DNA of 64,000 nt from Haloplanus salinus (GCF_003336245.1 NZ_QPHM01000004.1:92362-156361); one strand, 5' to 3'. Positions 24,251-33,621 are shown, counted from the stretch's first letter. Notes: generated by a model not told the origin, from the letters alone. Numbers and translations: made by a program.

Positions 24251-26467
24251 TTACCTGAAGAGTCGCGAGAGGAAGCCCTGTTTCTTGCGTCGTTCGCGTT
24301 CTTCGGCCTTGATACGTTCGTTCGCCTCTTCGTACTCCTGGAGGACGGCGTCGATTCCTGTGAGTGTCTCTTTTGCCGTCTTTGCGTCTTCACGCCGAAT
24401 CTTCGGACGCATAATCTGCTTGACTCGCTTCACGGGGTCGTCTGGAAGCTCGGCAGCGTCTCTCGAGAGCTCCCCGAGGTGCTTGAGTTGCGTACGATAC
24501 TGAGCGCGTTCCTCCATCAGCTCATCCATCGTTTCGAGGTAGACCCTGAGGACAAACCGGAGGCGTCCGTTCTCCTCGCCCTGCTCGCTGAGTTCGGCGA
24601 GTTCCCTTGATTGCCGGTCGAGTTTCCGAGCGAGAATTCGCTGGTCTTCACGAGCGAGACGCATTGCCTGGTCGGTCGCGGAGTAGCCCCGGATCTCACC
24701 GATGGTCCAATCCGCTGGGTACTTCTCGTCATCATTGAGCGTCGGGTCGGTGCGTTCCCATCCCGGCCCGGCGTCGCGAGCGGACGCTTCCATCATTCGC
24801 TGGGTGCTCTCGTCGAGGTCGGAATCGGTGTCCACCCCACGCGGGTCAGCGGGTTCGCGACCATCCGTCGTCGGCGGCGCGGCCCCTGGCCCGGCCGTTC
24901 TCTGCCCTGAGACAGGACTATCATCAGCACTTGTCCCAGCTGTCGTGGAACCTTTGGGTGTGGTCGTCGACGAAGCGGCGTCATGACTATGGGCCCGGGC
25001 GTGGCTGTTCCCCTGTTCCGGTTCCTGCCTAGTTGCGTAGGCGTCGGCGACTGCTGCCGGGTCGCCATCTTCGTCGGGGTTGACGGGAATGAACTCTTCG
25101 TCGTCCTTGAGGTCGGGATGGATATCGGCATCGACGGTGGTAGTCTCCCCGCTCGTCCCCTCGCTGTGTAGTGGGCCGCTCTCGTCCGTAGTGGTGTCGA
25201 CGGTCTCGGACGGGCCGGAATCGGAGCCAATCTTGAAATCCATTGGCGGGAGATCGTGGTCGTCCGCCCCCGAGGATGACGATGACTCCGAGCCGTTGGA
25301 ATCGGTCTTCGAGAACTTTACACCATCTTTGCTCGGGACTTCGTAGTAATCGTCCACCCGGAGGAGCGCACGGGCGAGCGTGACATCGCCGTAGGTTGCG
25401 CCACTCGCGTAGTGACGCCGCTCCCACTTATCGCGGTGCAGGCCGGATTCCTCGAACAGCGCGTTCATCCGTTTGGGGTCTTTCGCCGTCCAGAACGCGA
25501 GGTTGTGAGCGAGCGCCATATCTGCCTCGGACTGGCTTGGATAATCGGCGTTATGGGACCCCCACATCGAGGCGTCGCCTTCGTAGAGACGTTGCCTGCG
25601 GTCACCTCCCTGAGAGTCGAACATCCGCGTGAGTATCTCTTGATCTGATAGATCCACACCGGGTCCCGCGAGGTCGGCGAACGTACTCGGACACTTGGAG
25701 GGAAGGTACTTCGTCGCGACCCGCTCGAGGGCCTCCTTGATTGCGGGGTCGTGGATGCTCCTGAAGACGTCTCCATAACGTTCGATGAGTGAACTTGCAC
25801 TCTGCTGCGCCCGGGCCTCGGTGTCGCGGCGACCATCCGCGTCACCTCTGTTTTCTGAATCTTCAACTTCCGTCCCTCTGGTGAGAGTTGTCTGTCCATC
25901 TGGTCTCACGCCATCCTGGATGAACTCGCGGTGAACGGTCTCTATCTCATCCTGACGCTTTCGGATTTTCGTGGGGGTTCCCTCGACGTGAGCACCAGTC
26001 GTAGCGAAGTACCGTCCGGAGTCATACATCTCGATAGGGCCCTTCCGGTTTCCGCCGGGCGGGAGTTTACCACTTGCGAGGATATGCACACCAGTTCCGG
26101 AAGCGGAAACCTCCGTATATGAGTCGACCTTGTCGATGATTGTTTGCGTCCATTCCTTGATTTCACCAGTAACAGAATCACGACAGTTATCGAGGTCGAT
26201 ACCGACGATGGTGACGTCGTCACTGAAGACGAACCCCAGACCATCGGCGTTCACGCGAGAGTCGTTGAGTGAATCCCAGGCGGTGTCGAAGTCTCGGCGA
26301 TGTTCGGGGTTGGTAACGTCGGCATTAATGTCACCACTTGTCCGATATGGTTTAGTCGGAATCTTGGTAGGTTTCCCGTCACGCATACCTTCACGCCAGC
26401 AAATCCAATTCCTGATAGTGCGGATTTTGTCTGGAATCCCGTCTTTAGCTACGTCTACTTTTGGCAT
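24251..26467 (-). CDS. NrS-1-type primase-polymerase
   Basis: This is a 738-residue protein. The ATG at 26467 (MPKVDVAKDG) is chosen because GGTGAT stands 4 bp upstream. Residues 1-170 are an archaeo-eukaryotic primase-like domain: PTKIPTKPYRTSGDINADVT, GLGFVFSDD, the metal-binding GIDLDNC at about 89-95, SGTGVHIL at about 123-130, and EMYDSGRYFATTG. Residues about 270-375 resemble the helical region seen in the NrS-1 phage polymerase family (MFDSQGGDRRQRLYEGD, DMALAHNLAFWT). The middle is acidic and disordered. The last 150 residues form a basic coiled coil (REDQRILARKLDRQSRELAE). It could start plasmid DNA synthesis, with or without a DnaB/MCM partner. No helicase domain is present. Confidence 0.8.
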   Translation of the reverse strand: MPKVDVAKDGIPDKIRTIRNWICWREGMRDGKPTKIPTKPYRTSGDINADVTNPEHRRDFDTAWDSLNDSRVNADGLGFVFSDDVTIVGIDLDNCRDSVTGEIKEWTQTIIDKVDSYTEVSASGTGVHILASGKLPPGGNRKGPIEMYDSGRYFATTGAHVEGTPTKIRKRQDEIETVHREFIQDGVRPDGQTTLTRGTEVEDSENRGDADGRRDTEARAQQSASSLIERYGDVFRSIHDPAIKEALERVATKYLPSKCPSTFADLAGPGVDLSDQEILTRMFDSQGGDRRQRLYEGDASMWGSHNADYPSQSEADMALAHNLAFWTAKDPKRMNALFEESGLHRDKWERRHYASGATYGDVTLARALLRVDDYYEVPSKDGVKFSKTDSNGSESSSSSGADDHDLPPMDFKIGSDSGPSETVDTTTDESGPLHSEGTSGETTTVDADIHPDLKDDEEFIPVNPDEDGDPAAVADAYATRQEPEQGNSHARAHSHDAASSTTTPKGSTTAGTSADDSPVSGQRTAGPGAAPPTTDGREPADPRGVDTDSDLDESTQRMMEASARDAGPGWERTDPTLNDDEKYPADWTIGEIRGYSATDQAMRLAREDQRILARKLDRQSRELAELSEQGEENGRLRFVLRVYLETMDELMEERAQYRTQLKHLGELSRDAAELPDDPVKRVKQIMRPKIRREDAKTAKETLTGIDAVLQEYEEANERIKAEERERRKKQGFLSRLFR

Positions 26468-26490
26468 GGATATCACCTATTGTCAGTCCG

Positions 26491-26525
26491 CCTCGTCGCC
26501 TGACTTCGCGGGGCGAGACAAACCG
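26491..26525 (-). promoter_or_regulatory. GC-hairpin leader element, copy 14 (variant)
   Basis: The minus strand reads GGTTTGTCTCGCCCCGCGAA followed by a purine-rich segment, 25-58 bp before the primase start. The stem is weaker than in other copies. Confidence 0.35.
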
Positions 26526-26669
26526 GTTTCGTCGATTTCCCCCGACTCAGGGCGAAAACCAACAGACAGCACACGAATTGTGAGGGAATGACCCCCCTCC
26601 CGTATCCAATACTATGTAAAATCACTCCGGAGGTGTCGAATGGAGCGATCTGGTTGGTTGATAGCCTGT

Positions 26670-26990
26670 CTAAAGCGCTTTGCGCACGTGCGCTAAGTGC
26701 TGACGCTGATGGGGTGTTAGAAAAGGCAGATTCTGACGATAGAGCTCCCATACTGCCGATGCGCGTCACACGCGAATTTTGCGCGAAGTTGCGAGCACTC
26801 GAAACCCCCGCAACCCCAGTGGATTCGTTTTGAACCTCAAAATGCCGTTTTAGAGCCTCTAAAGCGCTTTGAACCCGCGCACTAAGTGCTGACGCTGAAG
26901 GGGTGTTAGAAAAGGCGGACTTGCGAGGTACAGCGTCCGTACTGCTCGTGCGCGTCGTGCGCGGACTTTGTGCGAATGCGTGGATGTGAC
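26670..26990. repeat. Two 130-bp direct repeats, 189-bp period
   Basis: The segments at about 26670-26801 and 26859-26990 are direct repeats. Each starts with the palindrome AAAGCGCTTT, then a GC-rich palindromic stretch (GCGCACGTGCGC in copy 1), then the shared CTAAGTGCTGACGCTGA and GGGGTGTTAGAAAAGGC. Each ends in alternating TGCGCG tracts. They fill the gap between the coupling ATPase and primase genes. Possible roles are iteron-like binding sites of a second replication or transfer origin, or a partition site. Confidence 0.65.
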
Positions 26991-29900
26991 TAGTCGAGAT
27001 CATCGAGGAGATTTGGAGCGCCGATGAATGTCCACTCACCATCTTCACCCCAGATGGCTTCGGTAAGCTTCTCGTAGGTCCGCTTACTTCTCTTGGGGGG
27101 CAGTTCGTCGATCCGGCCAGCATTTGCGAGGGCTCGAGTGATATCCCATGCGACTGATAGATTAGGCACAATCCAGATTTTCTTCTCGACGTCGAACCTG
27201 TTGAAGTCGTCATAGTGCTTGACCATCAGCGAGGGATGGACGTTTGAGATGACCTCTCCAATAATGACGGGATCTTTGCCATCGTAGCCGACCACGTCTG
27301 GCTTCACATCAGTCCCGTGAAGTGGTGTATATTTTTTAACAAAATAGTGATTGTTCGGGTCACGGGCGAGTGAGCGAGCGAACGCCTCTACCATCACCTT
27401 GTGGTAGGTCTTCTCGTTCACATCGCCCTGGTCTTCGCCCGTCGCGACCTTCGCTCCACACGCTCGCTGGCCGTCGCGAGTCACAGTGTAGTAGACCCGC
27501 AGATTTTCGGTCTGCTTCTCGAGGTAGCCGAGTTCGATGAGTTTCTCTTCGTCTACCTCATCAAACTGATTTTTTATCCTCTCCATCGAGTTCACAACGT
27601 CGTAGGCAGGGTGGTTGCCGTTGACTGTGGTGACAATCGCGGTCAGGAAATGGCGTTCTTCAACTGTCAGACTCTTATCTATACCTGATCGAGTCTCTCT
27701 ATCCTCTTTGTCGGGACTCTCAGCGGCGTTCTCGTTGGGTGCATCAGACGCACTCTGATCGTCTGTATTGTTGGCACTTGTTCCTCTCTCCTCGTCGGTG
27801 TCTGTATCGTCGGTTTTGGACGGATCTTCGGAGCTAGGGTCAACTCCACCGTAGAGAAAGCCGTCAACTCGATCTCCCAGATTACTGCCCCCTTCATCAG
27901 CTAATCGCGGAACCCCGCCATCGGTCTCGTTTTCATCGCTCGTCTCTCGCGGTGGGCGGCGTGAACCGAGATCGTCTGTGAGGTCGTCTGCGGGAACTCG
28001 ACTAGCCCCTGATTCGGCCTGTTCGCCGTGCTCGTTCGATCGGGGTTGTCCCTCTGTGCTGGGGGCGTTTGGACTCCCCGTGCCGAGTTGCGTCTGAGGG
28101 TTGGACCCAGTCTTCTTGCCTTCGTCGTTTGCGTCTCCGTTCTCGCCGGACACGACAATCTCGAAGTCACGATTCTGGCTATTTTCACTACCGTTGATGC
28201 CGCGTCTGTGTTCGGCTGAGAGCTGCTCGTCGGAAGCGTCGGTGTTGCTTCCGGGTAGCAGGCAGTGGTCACGCCGCGTTGTACGGGTGATTTCTGCGTT
28301 GATGTCGCTGAAGACATGACCCTGCGTCGACACGGTCTTGTTGATCACGGGGTTGTCGGAATCGCTGTGACCGTCGGGGATATCGACGGGGAGCATCGTC
28401 ACGATTTCGGGGATATCGGTCATGAACCCGGTGTCAGGGAGTTGAGCGACCCATTCTCCACGCGGGAGCGACGTGATCCGGTCGACGAGTTCCTCGTCCT
28501 CGATGCCTTCGTGGAACAGCGTCATCACGAGTTCGTCGTCGACGGCGAGTTTCCCGATGAGTTTCGTATTAATGTTCCGCAGAATTTCCTTGTACGAGGA
28601 AACGTCGAGGGCATCGGCCTTGACCTGCTCTGCGAAGTGGACGATGACTTCGAGGGAGAGACCGAATTCACGCCCGTCAGGAATCATGTCGTCGCGTACC
28701 AGTTCGGACTGGAGCATCGCCGCAGCTTCGTCGATGATGAGGTTGATAACGTATCCATCCTCGACCGGCGGGGTGTTCCTAAGTCGATGACGGAGACGAG
28801 CGCCCGACCAGATGTAGTCGAGCAGCATGAACGTAAACAGATTGCTCGAGGCGGGCCGGAGGTCGCCCGTGTCGATGAGGATGACCTTCTTCGAGGCGAG
28901 GACGTCCTGGATGTCGAACATCGGCGATTGGTTGGCGTAGCAGCCCTTCTCGTCGTTCCATTCAGGAACGAAGTTGAGGACACGCCAGACGAAGCTCCGC
29001 TCAGCGAGCTTTGTGATACGGTTCATGACGGCATCGATCGACGTTTGGAACCGCTGCTCGTCGGCGTGGAGATGCCGCGTGAGAGCGAGGCGAAGCGTCC
29101 GGTCGCTCACTTCGGGGAGTTGGCCCTGCTGCATCTCGTAGGCAACCTGGAACAGGTCTTGGATGGGCCATGCGTCCCGGCCGTACACGGGGTCGAACAT
29201 CGCCTTGATGAGGTTGTTGAGGATCTCTTGGGCGACGAACGCCTGCTGGGTCATTTCTCGGCCCAGCACGTACACGAGGAGTTCGTTGTAGCGGTCAACT
29301 TTCTCTTGGACGGCGACCGTGCGTGAGACGCCGGCAGCGAGTTGCGGTCGAATGTCGAAGTACGGGAAAGCAAGTACCTCGTCGTTCGGCCCTGGAACGG
29401 GGACGTGGAGAACGTCATCGAGGTTGCCGAACTTCTTGAAGTGTGCTTTCTTGTACTCGTCGGCCATTGTCCCACCTTTCCGGTCGAAGACGAAGATGGG
29501 GCCGTCAAACGATTGGTAGGCCGACAGCGCATCGTTGACCATTGCGGTTGTCTTCCCGCCGCCCGTCGTCGCTGCGCGGAGGATGTGGTGCGTCAGCTGC
29601 TCTGCACTGAGACGGATGGGAATGTCTCGCCGGTTGTCGACGGCGGTCTCGGCGTACCCGATGTGCATTCCATAATCGTACTGCGAGAGCAGGTCCTCAT
29701 CTGTCGCCGTGAGTGGCGAGCGAGCGTCGGGTGACCCGCCCGAGGACCCACGCGAGGCTCGCGGGAGGGCGTCCGTGTGTGGGACGACGACGAAGTTCGC
29801 GAGTTCGTCGGGAGAGGCACAGATGAGTGGGTCACCTTTACTGAAGCGCCCCGTAAAACCGCTGATGCTGGCCTGACGGGCGTGGCACAGGCGGGCGAAC

Positions 29901-31264
29901 TCTTTGCTGTTGAACCCGAGGAGTTCCCCCTCGATGCCATAATATGGCCCCGAGAGCGACGTGAACGCGTTTGAGATACTCTGGACAGTCTGTTCGTCGC
30001 AAGCAGCCCGGAGTGTGAGGTCGAACGTTGTGGTGGGTTGTTTGCGGTCGATCTGTTCCATCCGCGACCCCGTGATCTTGTCATCATCGCCGGCGCTGAC
30101 GGACCCTCCGACCTGCTCGGAAATGTCTCCACGGTGGATGTTTCGGCGTTCCTGGTCGGATGTTCCAAACATCTGCCGGGCAAACTCGTTTTTAAACGCG
30201 GAGAGCGTCCCGTGGTTACCCATTTTGAGGTTCCGCTTGTGGGTTTCAGCCTCACTAGTCCAGTTAGAGCGTGGCCTGAAGGTGGCCTGGAAGATGAACG
30301 GATCGTCGGTGTGGACGGCCTGCTCAAGGAGCACACTGAGCGGCGAGCGATACTGATCGTCGCTGTCGATAGCCAAATCGCTGAACGGCCGAAGCAGCGT
30401 CATCCAGTCGTCTTTTTTTGAGGCAATGCCTTTCCACCGGACGAGCGAGGGACGCTTCTCTTCACGGATTTCCTCGGGACGGAGCGGAACGCCTTCCCTG
30501 ACGAGCTGTTCTTCAGCCTGCTCGGAAGAAAGATTGTGCCCGCTTCCAATACTATGGTCCACAAAAACCTCGGGGTCCTCGAAGCCAGCGAGGTTCTCGA
30601 GGTCGATAATGTCGTCGAGCGTAGCGATACGTCGCCCGCCAACGCGGGCGTTCCCGTCTTCTGAGGCAAACGCCGCGACGGGGTTGAACGGGACGATCTC
30701 GAACTCGAAGGACTCGGGATACATCGCGGCGATGTTTGCGGCGAGCGTCTTGAACGCAGTCGCCTCGTAGGGCGTCACGGAGATATAGAAGTCGAAGCGC
30801 TTCGTGTTCCGCGGCTTGTGGATGATAAACTCAAACGTCTTCTTGTAGTCCTTGATGCCGAGGCTGGCTTTGAGATTGAACCGCGAAGTGCTCGTCACGC
30901 CCGCCCGGTACAAGCCAAAAAGCCCCGCGATGACGTTCCCGGGCGTGACCTGCTCACGGGCGGGTGAGATGTGGATATACGGCCGGGCTTCGATCGGGTC
31001 ACTGAGTTTCTTTCCCGGCCCAGTCGTGCCCTTGACCTCGTAGGATGTGAGTTGCTCCTCACGCTCTTCGTTCTCCTGATCGACCCCGTTCTCGGTCGGA
31101 GGGATGCGGTCAAAGTTGGTCGATTCTTCCTGGTTCTGAGTGAGGTGGTCCCGTCCCGATTCGGTCGAGTCTTCTCCGCGCGTTGACGACAAAGAGTTGA
31201 TGCGATCGTGGAGGGTGTCCTGTTCATGATCGTCCCGGCTGGGGTCCGTGGATGGGGGAGTCAT
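26990..31264 (-). CDS. VirD4/HerA-like coupling ATPase of the transfer system
   Basis: This is a 1424-residue protein from the ATG at 31264 (MTPPSTDPSRDD). Residues 1-90 are disordered. A domain at about 95-480 resembles the N-terminal part of conjugative ATPases. The motor domain has Walker A ATTGGGKTT near 565, then IFVFDRKGGTMADE, and Walker B INLIIDEAA near 841. The stretch VSTQGHVFSDIN starts a very acidic linker of about 270 residues. The C-terminal 200 residues form a separate domain: a winged-helix-like part (LTAIVTTVNGNHPAYDVVNS) and a strand-rich part with KPDVVGYDGKDPVIIGEVIS, which recalls PD-(D/E)xK folds, though the Lys is not in place. It should pump DNA to the channel. It is on the minus strand beside the pilin. 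Confidence 0.82.
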   Translation of the reverse strand: MTPPSTDPSRDDHEQDTLHDRINSLSSTRGEDSTESGRDHLTQNQEESTNFDRIPPTENGVDQENEEREEQLTSYEVKGTTGPGKKLSDPIEARPYIHISPAREQVTPGNVIAGLFGLYRAGVTSTSRFNLKASLGIKDYKKTFEFIIHKPRNTKRFDFYISVTPYEATAFKTLAANIAAMYPESFEFEIVPFNPVAAFASEDGNARVGGRRIATLDDIIDLENLAGFEDPEVFVDHSIGSGHNLSSEQAEEQLVREGVPLRPEEIREEKRPSLVRWKGIASKKDDWMTLLRPFSDLAIDSDDQYRSPLSVLLEQAVHTDDPFIFQATFRPRSNWTSEAETHKRNLKMGNHGTLSAFKNEFARQMFGTSDQERRNIHRGDISEQVGGSVSAGDDDKITGSRMEQIDRKQPTTTFDLTLRAACDEQTVQSISNAFTSLSGPYYGIEGELLGFNSKEFARLCHARQASISGFTGRFSKGDPLICASPDELANFVVVPHTDALPRASRGSSGGSPDARSPLTATDEDLLSQYDYGMHIGYAETAVDNRRDIPIRLSAEQLTHHILRAATTGGGKTTAMVNDALSAYQSFDGPIFVFDRKGGTMADEYKKAHFKKFGNLDDVLHVPVPGPNDEVLAFPYFDIRPQLAAGVSRTVAVQEKVDRYNELLVYVLGREMTQQAFVAQEILNNLIKAMFDPVYGRDAWPIQDLFQVAYEMQQGQLPEVSDRTLRLALTRHLHADEQRFQTSIDAVMNRITKLAERSFVWRVLNFVPEWNDEKGCYANQSPMFDIQDVLASKKVILIDTGDLRPASSNLFTFMLLDYIWSGARLRHRLRNTPPVEDGYVINLIIDEAAAMLQSELVRDDMIPDGREFGLSLEVIVHFAEQVKADALDVSSYKEILRNINTKLIGKLAVDDELVMTLFHEGIEDEELVDRITSLPRGEWVAQLPDTGFMTDIPEIVTMLPVDIPDGHSDSDNPVINKTVSTQGHVFSDINAEITRTTRRDHCLLPGSNTDASDEQLSAEHRRGINGSENSQNRDFEIVVSGENGDANDEGKKTGSNPQTQLGTGSPNAPSTEGQPRSNEHGEQAESGASRVPADDLTDDLGSRRPPRETSDENETDGGVPRLADEGGSNLGDRVDGFLYGGVDPSSEDPSKTDDTDTDEERGTSANNTDDQSASDAPNENAAESPDKEDRETRSGIDKSLTVEERHFLTAIVTTVNGNHPAYDVVNSMERIKNQFDEVDEEKLIELGYLEKQTENLRVYYTVTRDGQRACGAKVATGEDQGDVNEKTYHKVMVEAFARSLARDPNNHYFVKKYTPLHGTDVKPDVVGYDGKDPVIIGEVISNVHPSLMVKHYDDFNRFDVEKKIWIVPNLSVAWDITRALANAGRIDELPPKRSKRTYEKLTEAIWGEDGEWTFIGAPNLLDDLD

Positions 31265-31514
31265 TGGCCCACCATCTTCTTGCGAGTAGACACACCCTTC
31301 CGCCGACACTGTACAACGGTCGAGTGAGTCCCAACCCATCGGGCGATTCGGTTAGATAGGCACACTATTGGACTGTTTGTTGTCATTTTGGATTGTGTTG
31401 TGTCGTTTGATTCAGCCGCTACTGGATTGTGACATAATTCTCCCCACAATTGGAAATTCGCGCACGAGCGGAGAGCGGGGAAGGCGTCCGTACCGTCTGG
31501 CCAGTGTAGACGGT

Positions 31515-31859
31515 TTACGGGGTGGCGATCCACTCCAAGACAGCCACGAAGATCGTGACGCCGAAGTAGAAAATCGTCATGCTCATTCCACCAATCATGA
31601 GCCACATCCCGTTCTCAGCGCGGTCGGAGTTTTTCCGTGCAGTGAACCACACGATCGCGCCAAAGGCGAGAGCCACGAGGCCAGCGTACTTCAGAACGAG
31701 CAGGACGGTGTCGTATAGATTGGTCATGATACCCTCGAAATCGGCTGGGGGCCCACTCTGCGCGGCGACTGGATCCACGAAAACGACTAGGACGAGGATT
31801 CCCAAGACGAGGGATGTGCTGTGCTTTCTCAGGAGTTTCTTTGTTCGGAGGGTGCTCAT
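31515..31859 (-). CDS. VirB2-like pilin subunit
   Basis: This 114-residue protein starts at the ATG at 31859; a longer frame upstream would run through the promoter. It has a short basic start, a hydrophobic signal segment ending near AQSGPP (about residue 34), then two transmembrane helices (TVLLVLKYAGLVALAFGAIV and MTIFYFGVTIFVAVLEWIA) joined by a charged loop. This is the size and topology of VirB2/TrbC pilins. A TATA box lies about 30 bp upstream. The shared CTACAT box lies directly before it. Confidence 0.7.
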   Translation of the reverse strand: MSTLRTKKLLRKHSTSLVLGILVLVVFVDPVAAQSGPPADFEGIMTNLYDTVLLVLKYAGLVALAFGAIVWFTARKNSDRAENGMWLMIGGMSMTIFYFGVTIFVAVLEWIATP

Positions 31860-31905
31860 GTTACCCACCGGGAAGAGGTGAGAATCTATTATAAAGAAGA
31901 GTAGA

Positions 31906-31929
31906 CTACACCTAATGTGGCAGATGTAG
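31906..31929 (-). promoter_or_regulatory. CTACAT box, pilin promoter
   Basis: The minus strand reads CTACATCTGCCACA, TTAGG and TGTAG. About 10 bp further toward the gene is the TATA box TTTATAATAG (about 31886-31895). It has the same layout as the copy at 36720, and the outer CTACA/TGTAG form a dyad. Confidence 0.6.
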
Positions 31930-32062
31930 AACGGCGGTTTTAGGGTGTCAAAGGGCGGGATTACGGGGGTTTTCACCGGAACAGTTATGTGGTTACCAAT
32001 AGCACACCTAATTGTTGGACTTGGAACACCCTCCAGTGCCTCCTTGTCCATAGGTGATTGCA

Positions 32063-32317
32063 GTGCCAACAAACAGCTCCAAGCCCACCACGAGTGATAA
32101 CACCGACCGCGATCCTGAGACGACGATCAACGTCTGCCTCCACCGGGATACGCATACGCGGTTGACCGCCTACAAGAACGATAACCCCCTGATAGAGAAG
32201 TCGTACGACGAAGCGATCAACGAAATCCTTGAAAAAATCGACTTCCCACAGGCTGAAATGATCGAGAACAAGTACCTTCCGTCAATGTCCGACGCACATC
32301 CTAGCGACTCAGACTGA
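32063..32317 (+). CDS. Ribbon-helix-helix/antitoxin-like small protein
   Basis: This is an 84-residue protein from the GTG at 32063, preceded by AGGTGAT at the right distance. After a Ser/Thr/Asp-rich tail, TTINVCLHRDTHTRLTAY then KSYDEAINEILEKI has the strand-helix-helix layout of small DNA-binding regulators such as haloarchaeal VapB/RHH antitoxins. It is divergent from the pilin gene, and the CTACAT box sits between them, so it is a natural candidate to bind that site. No toxin gene is adjacent. Confidence 0.6.
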   Translation: MPTNSSKPTTSDNTDRDPETTINVCLHRDTHTRLTAYKNDNPLIEKSYDEAINEILEKIDFPQAEMIENKYLPSMSDAHPSDSD

Positions 32318-32386
32318 GACAAACGACCCACCTACGACACGTTCTTTTTGACGCTGGTTTCTTTTCCCCACTGACGTAGCACGGTA

Positions 32387-33121
32387 TTACGGAGAGTTGG
32401 CCGTCGGGCGGCGTTCCAAATTGATCGGGACATCGTTGTGAGGGCCGCTACTGGAAGCTATCGATATCCCACCCGTTTCGGTGCGCGGGGGGCCCCACCG
32501 GAACTCGACGGTATCACCGATGTCGATGCCGTTCTCGGTGGTCCAGTAGTAGGGGACTTCGAGGACGTATTTCGACTGGCCCCGGTACTCTGTGAGGTGA
32601 TCTCTGTTTTCGAGTTCAGCGTGGTGGATCACGGTGATCCGCCCCTCCTTGTCAATAAAGATGATATCGATGGGGAAGGCCATGTCCCGCATCACGTAGG
32701 TGCGTTCTCGTTCTGTGTCGTGGAGAAAAATCATCCCGTGACCATCTTCGAGGGAGTCAGTATTCGAGAGGCCGGTGTATTGTTCTCGCCATGTGGCGGC
32801 GACATTTCCCTCGACGGACGCGAGGTAGTCGCCGTTCTCGTCGTAGATGGTCGCAGTCCCGTAATCGGGAGAATTCAGGTCTGCGTGAACAGTATAGCCG
32901 ACCCATACGACCATCGGTACGAAAACGACGATGAGGATAGCGATGACCCAGGGGTTCTTGAGACGGTCAATAATTCGCCGAGCGATTGTGCCTTCGGGGA
33001 GCAACGGTTGGTTCGTGGGGCCGTACTCTTCTTGCTCCTGATCAAGTCCCTGTTCTTGCCTGCGGTCGAGATCTCCATCACAATCTCTTCCGGCGTCCGG
33101 GCGTTGGCCGTTGCCGGTCAT
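32387..33121 (-). CDS. Membrane-anchored DUF192 protein
   Basis: This 244-residue protein starts at the ATG at 33121, overlapping the upstream stop in ATGA; a much longer upstream frame is only the shadow of that gene. Residues 1-50 are acidic, Gln/Arg-rich and cytoplasmic. One membrane helix follows (WVIAILIVVFVPMVVWVGYT). The outside part holds a DUF192 domain: WREQYTGLSNTDSLEDGHGM, IFLHDTERERTYVMRDMAFP, IDIIFIDKEGRITVIHHAE and a final DTVEFRWG. DUF192 proteins are small beta-barrels of unknown function, usually exported. Here it is translationally coupled to membrane proteins of the transfer module. Confidence 0.8.
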   Translation of the reverse strand: MTGNGQRPDAGRDCDGDLDRRQEQGLDQEQEEYGPTNQPLLPEGTIARRIIDRLKNPWVIAILIVVFVPMVVWVGYTVHADLNSPDYGTATIYDENGDYLASVEGNVAATWREQYTGLSNTDSLEDGHGMIFLHDTERERTYVMRDMAFPIDIIFIDKEGRITVIHHAELENRDHLTEYRGQSKYVLEVPYYWTTENGIDIGDTVEFRWGPPRTETGGISIASSSGPHNDVPINLERRPTANSP

Positions 33122-33621
33122 AGCAAAATCCACGCGAAAACGCTGAACACGTTGCCTCCGATGCTTCCACCGATGAGAGTGAGCCCCATCGCGATCCCAC
33201 GACGGCCGCGAGACTCGGCACGCGAATCGCGGCTGCCGAACGCCCACCACGTCACACCGATGATGAATAAGACGAGGCCAAGGCTGTGGAGGACGATGCT
33301 GAGAGCGGTGGCGAGCTGGGAGAGGTTGCTTTCGTGAACGCCGGTCACGGCGCCGTAGGGCCACCCATCCGGGAGGAACTTGCTTCCAAAGATAAACACG
33401 AGAACCTCGTAGATGACATCGATAGCGACGATCGCTATGTAGCCGGCTCCGCCACCGACGGCCATCCCCCGGAAGCGGGCCATCGCTCGAGGACTTTTCG
33501 CGTAACCCCACCAGCCGATGATACCGATGACGAGCGCAATGAGGGTTCCGTAGCGCCCGATAATGGTCGCGATTTCGAGGAGTTCGATTGCGGGCTCAGT
33601 AAAACCACTAACCTTGCTCAT
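33118..33621 (-). CDS. Polytopic membrane protein of the transfer module
   Basis: This is a 167-residue protein from the ATG at 33621, which overlaps the stop of the surface-protein gene in ATGA. Four hydrophobic segments are visible: YGTLIALVIGIIGWWGYA, MAVGGGAGYIAIVAIDVIYE, ALSIVLHSLGLVLFIIGVTW and MGLTLIGGSIGGNVFSVFAW. A short charged SRDSRAESRGRRG loop lies before the last. It resembles no named family. Coupling to DUF192 and to the surface protein suggests a membrane platform for it. Confidence 0.65.
   Translation of the reverse strand: MSKVSGFTEPAIELLEIATIIGRYGTLIALVIGIIGWWGYAKSPRAMARFRGMAVGGGAGYIAIVAIDVIYEVLVFIFGSKFLPDGWPYGAVTGVHESNLSQLATALSIVLHSLGLVLFIIGVTWWAFGSRDSRAESRGRRGIAMGLTLIGGSIGGNVFSVFAWILL

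Noticed and set aside
26473..27213. Minus-strand frame with a repeated SAFSNTPSASALSAR segment
   Set aside because: The repeat arises because the DNA repeat has a period of 189, a multiple of three. The frame overlaps the end of the coupling ATPase gene and has no protein-like context.
32387..33511. 374-residue frame starting far upstream of the DUF192 protein
   Set aside because: The first 130 residues are Arg-rich and overlap the preceding membrane-protein gene in another frame. ATGA coupling fixes the start at 33121.
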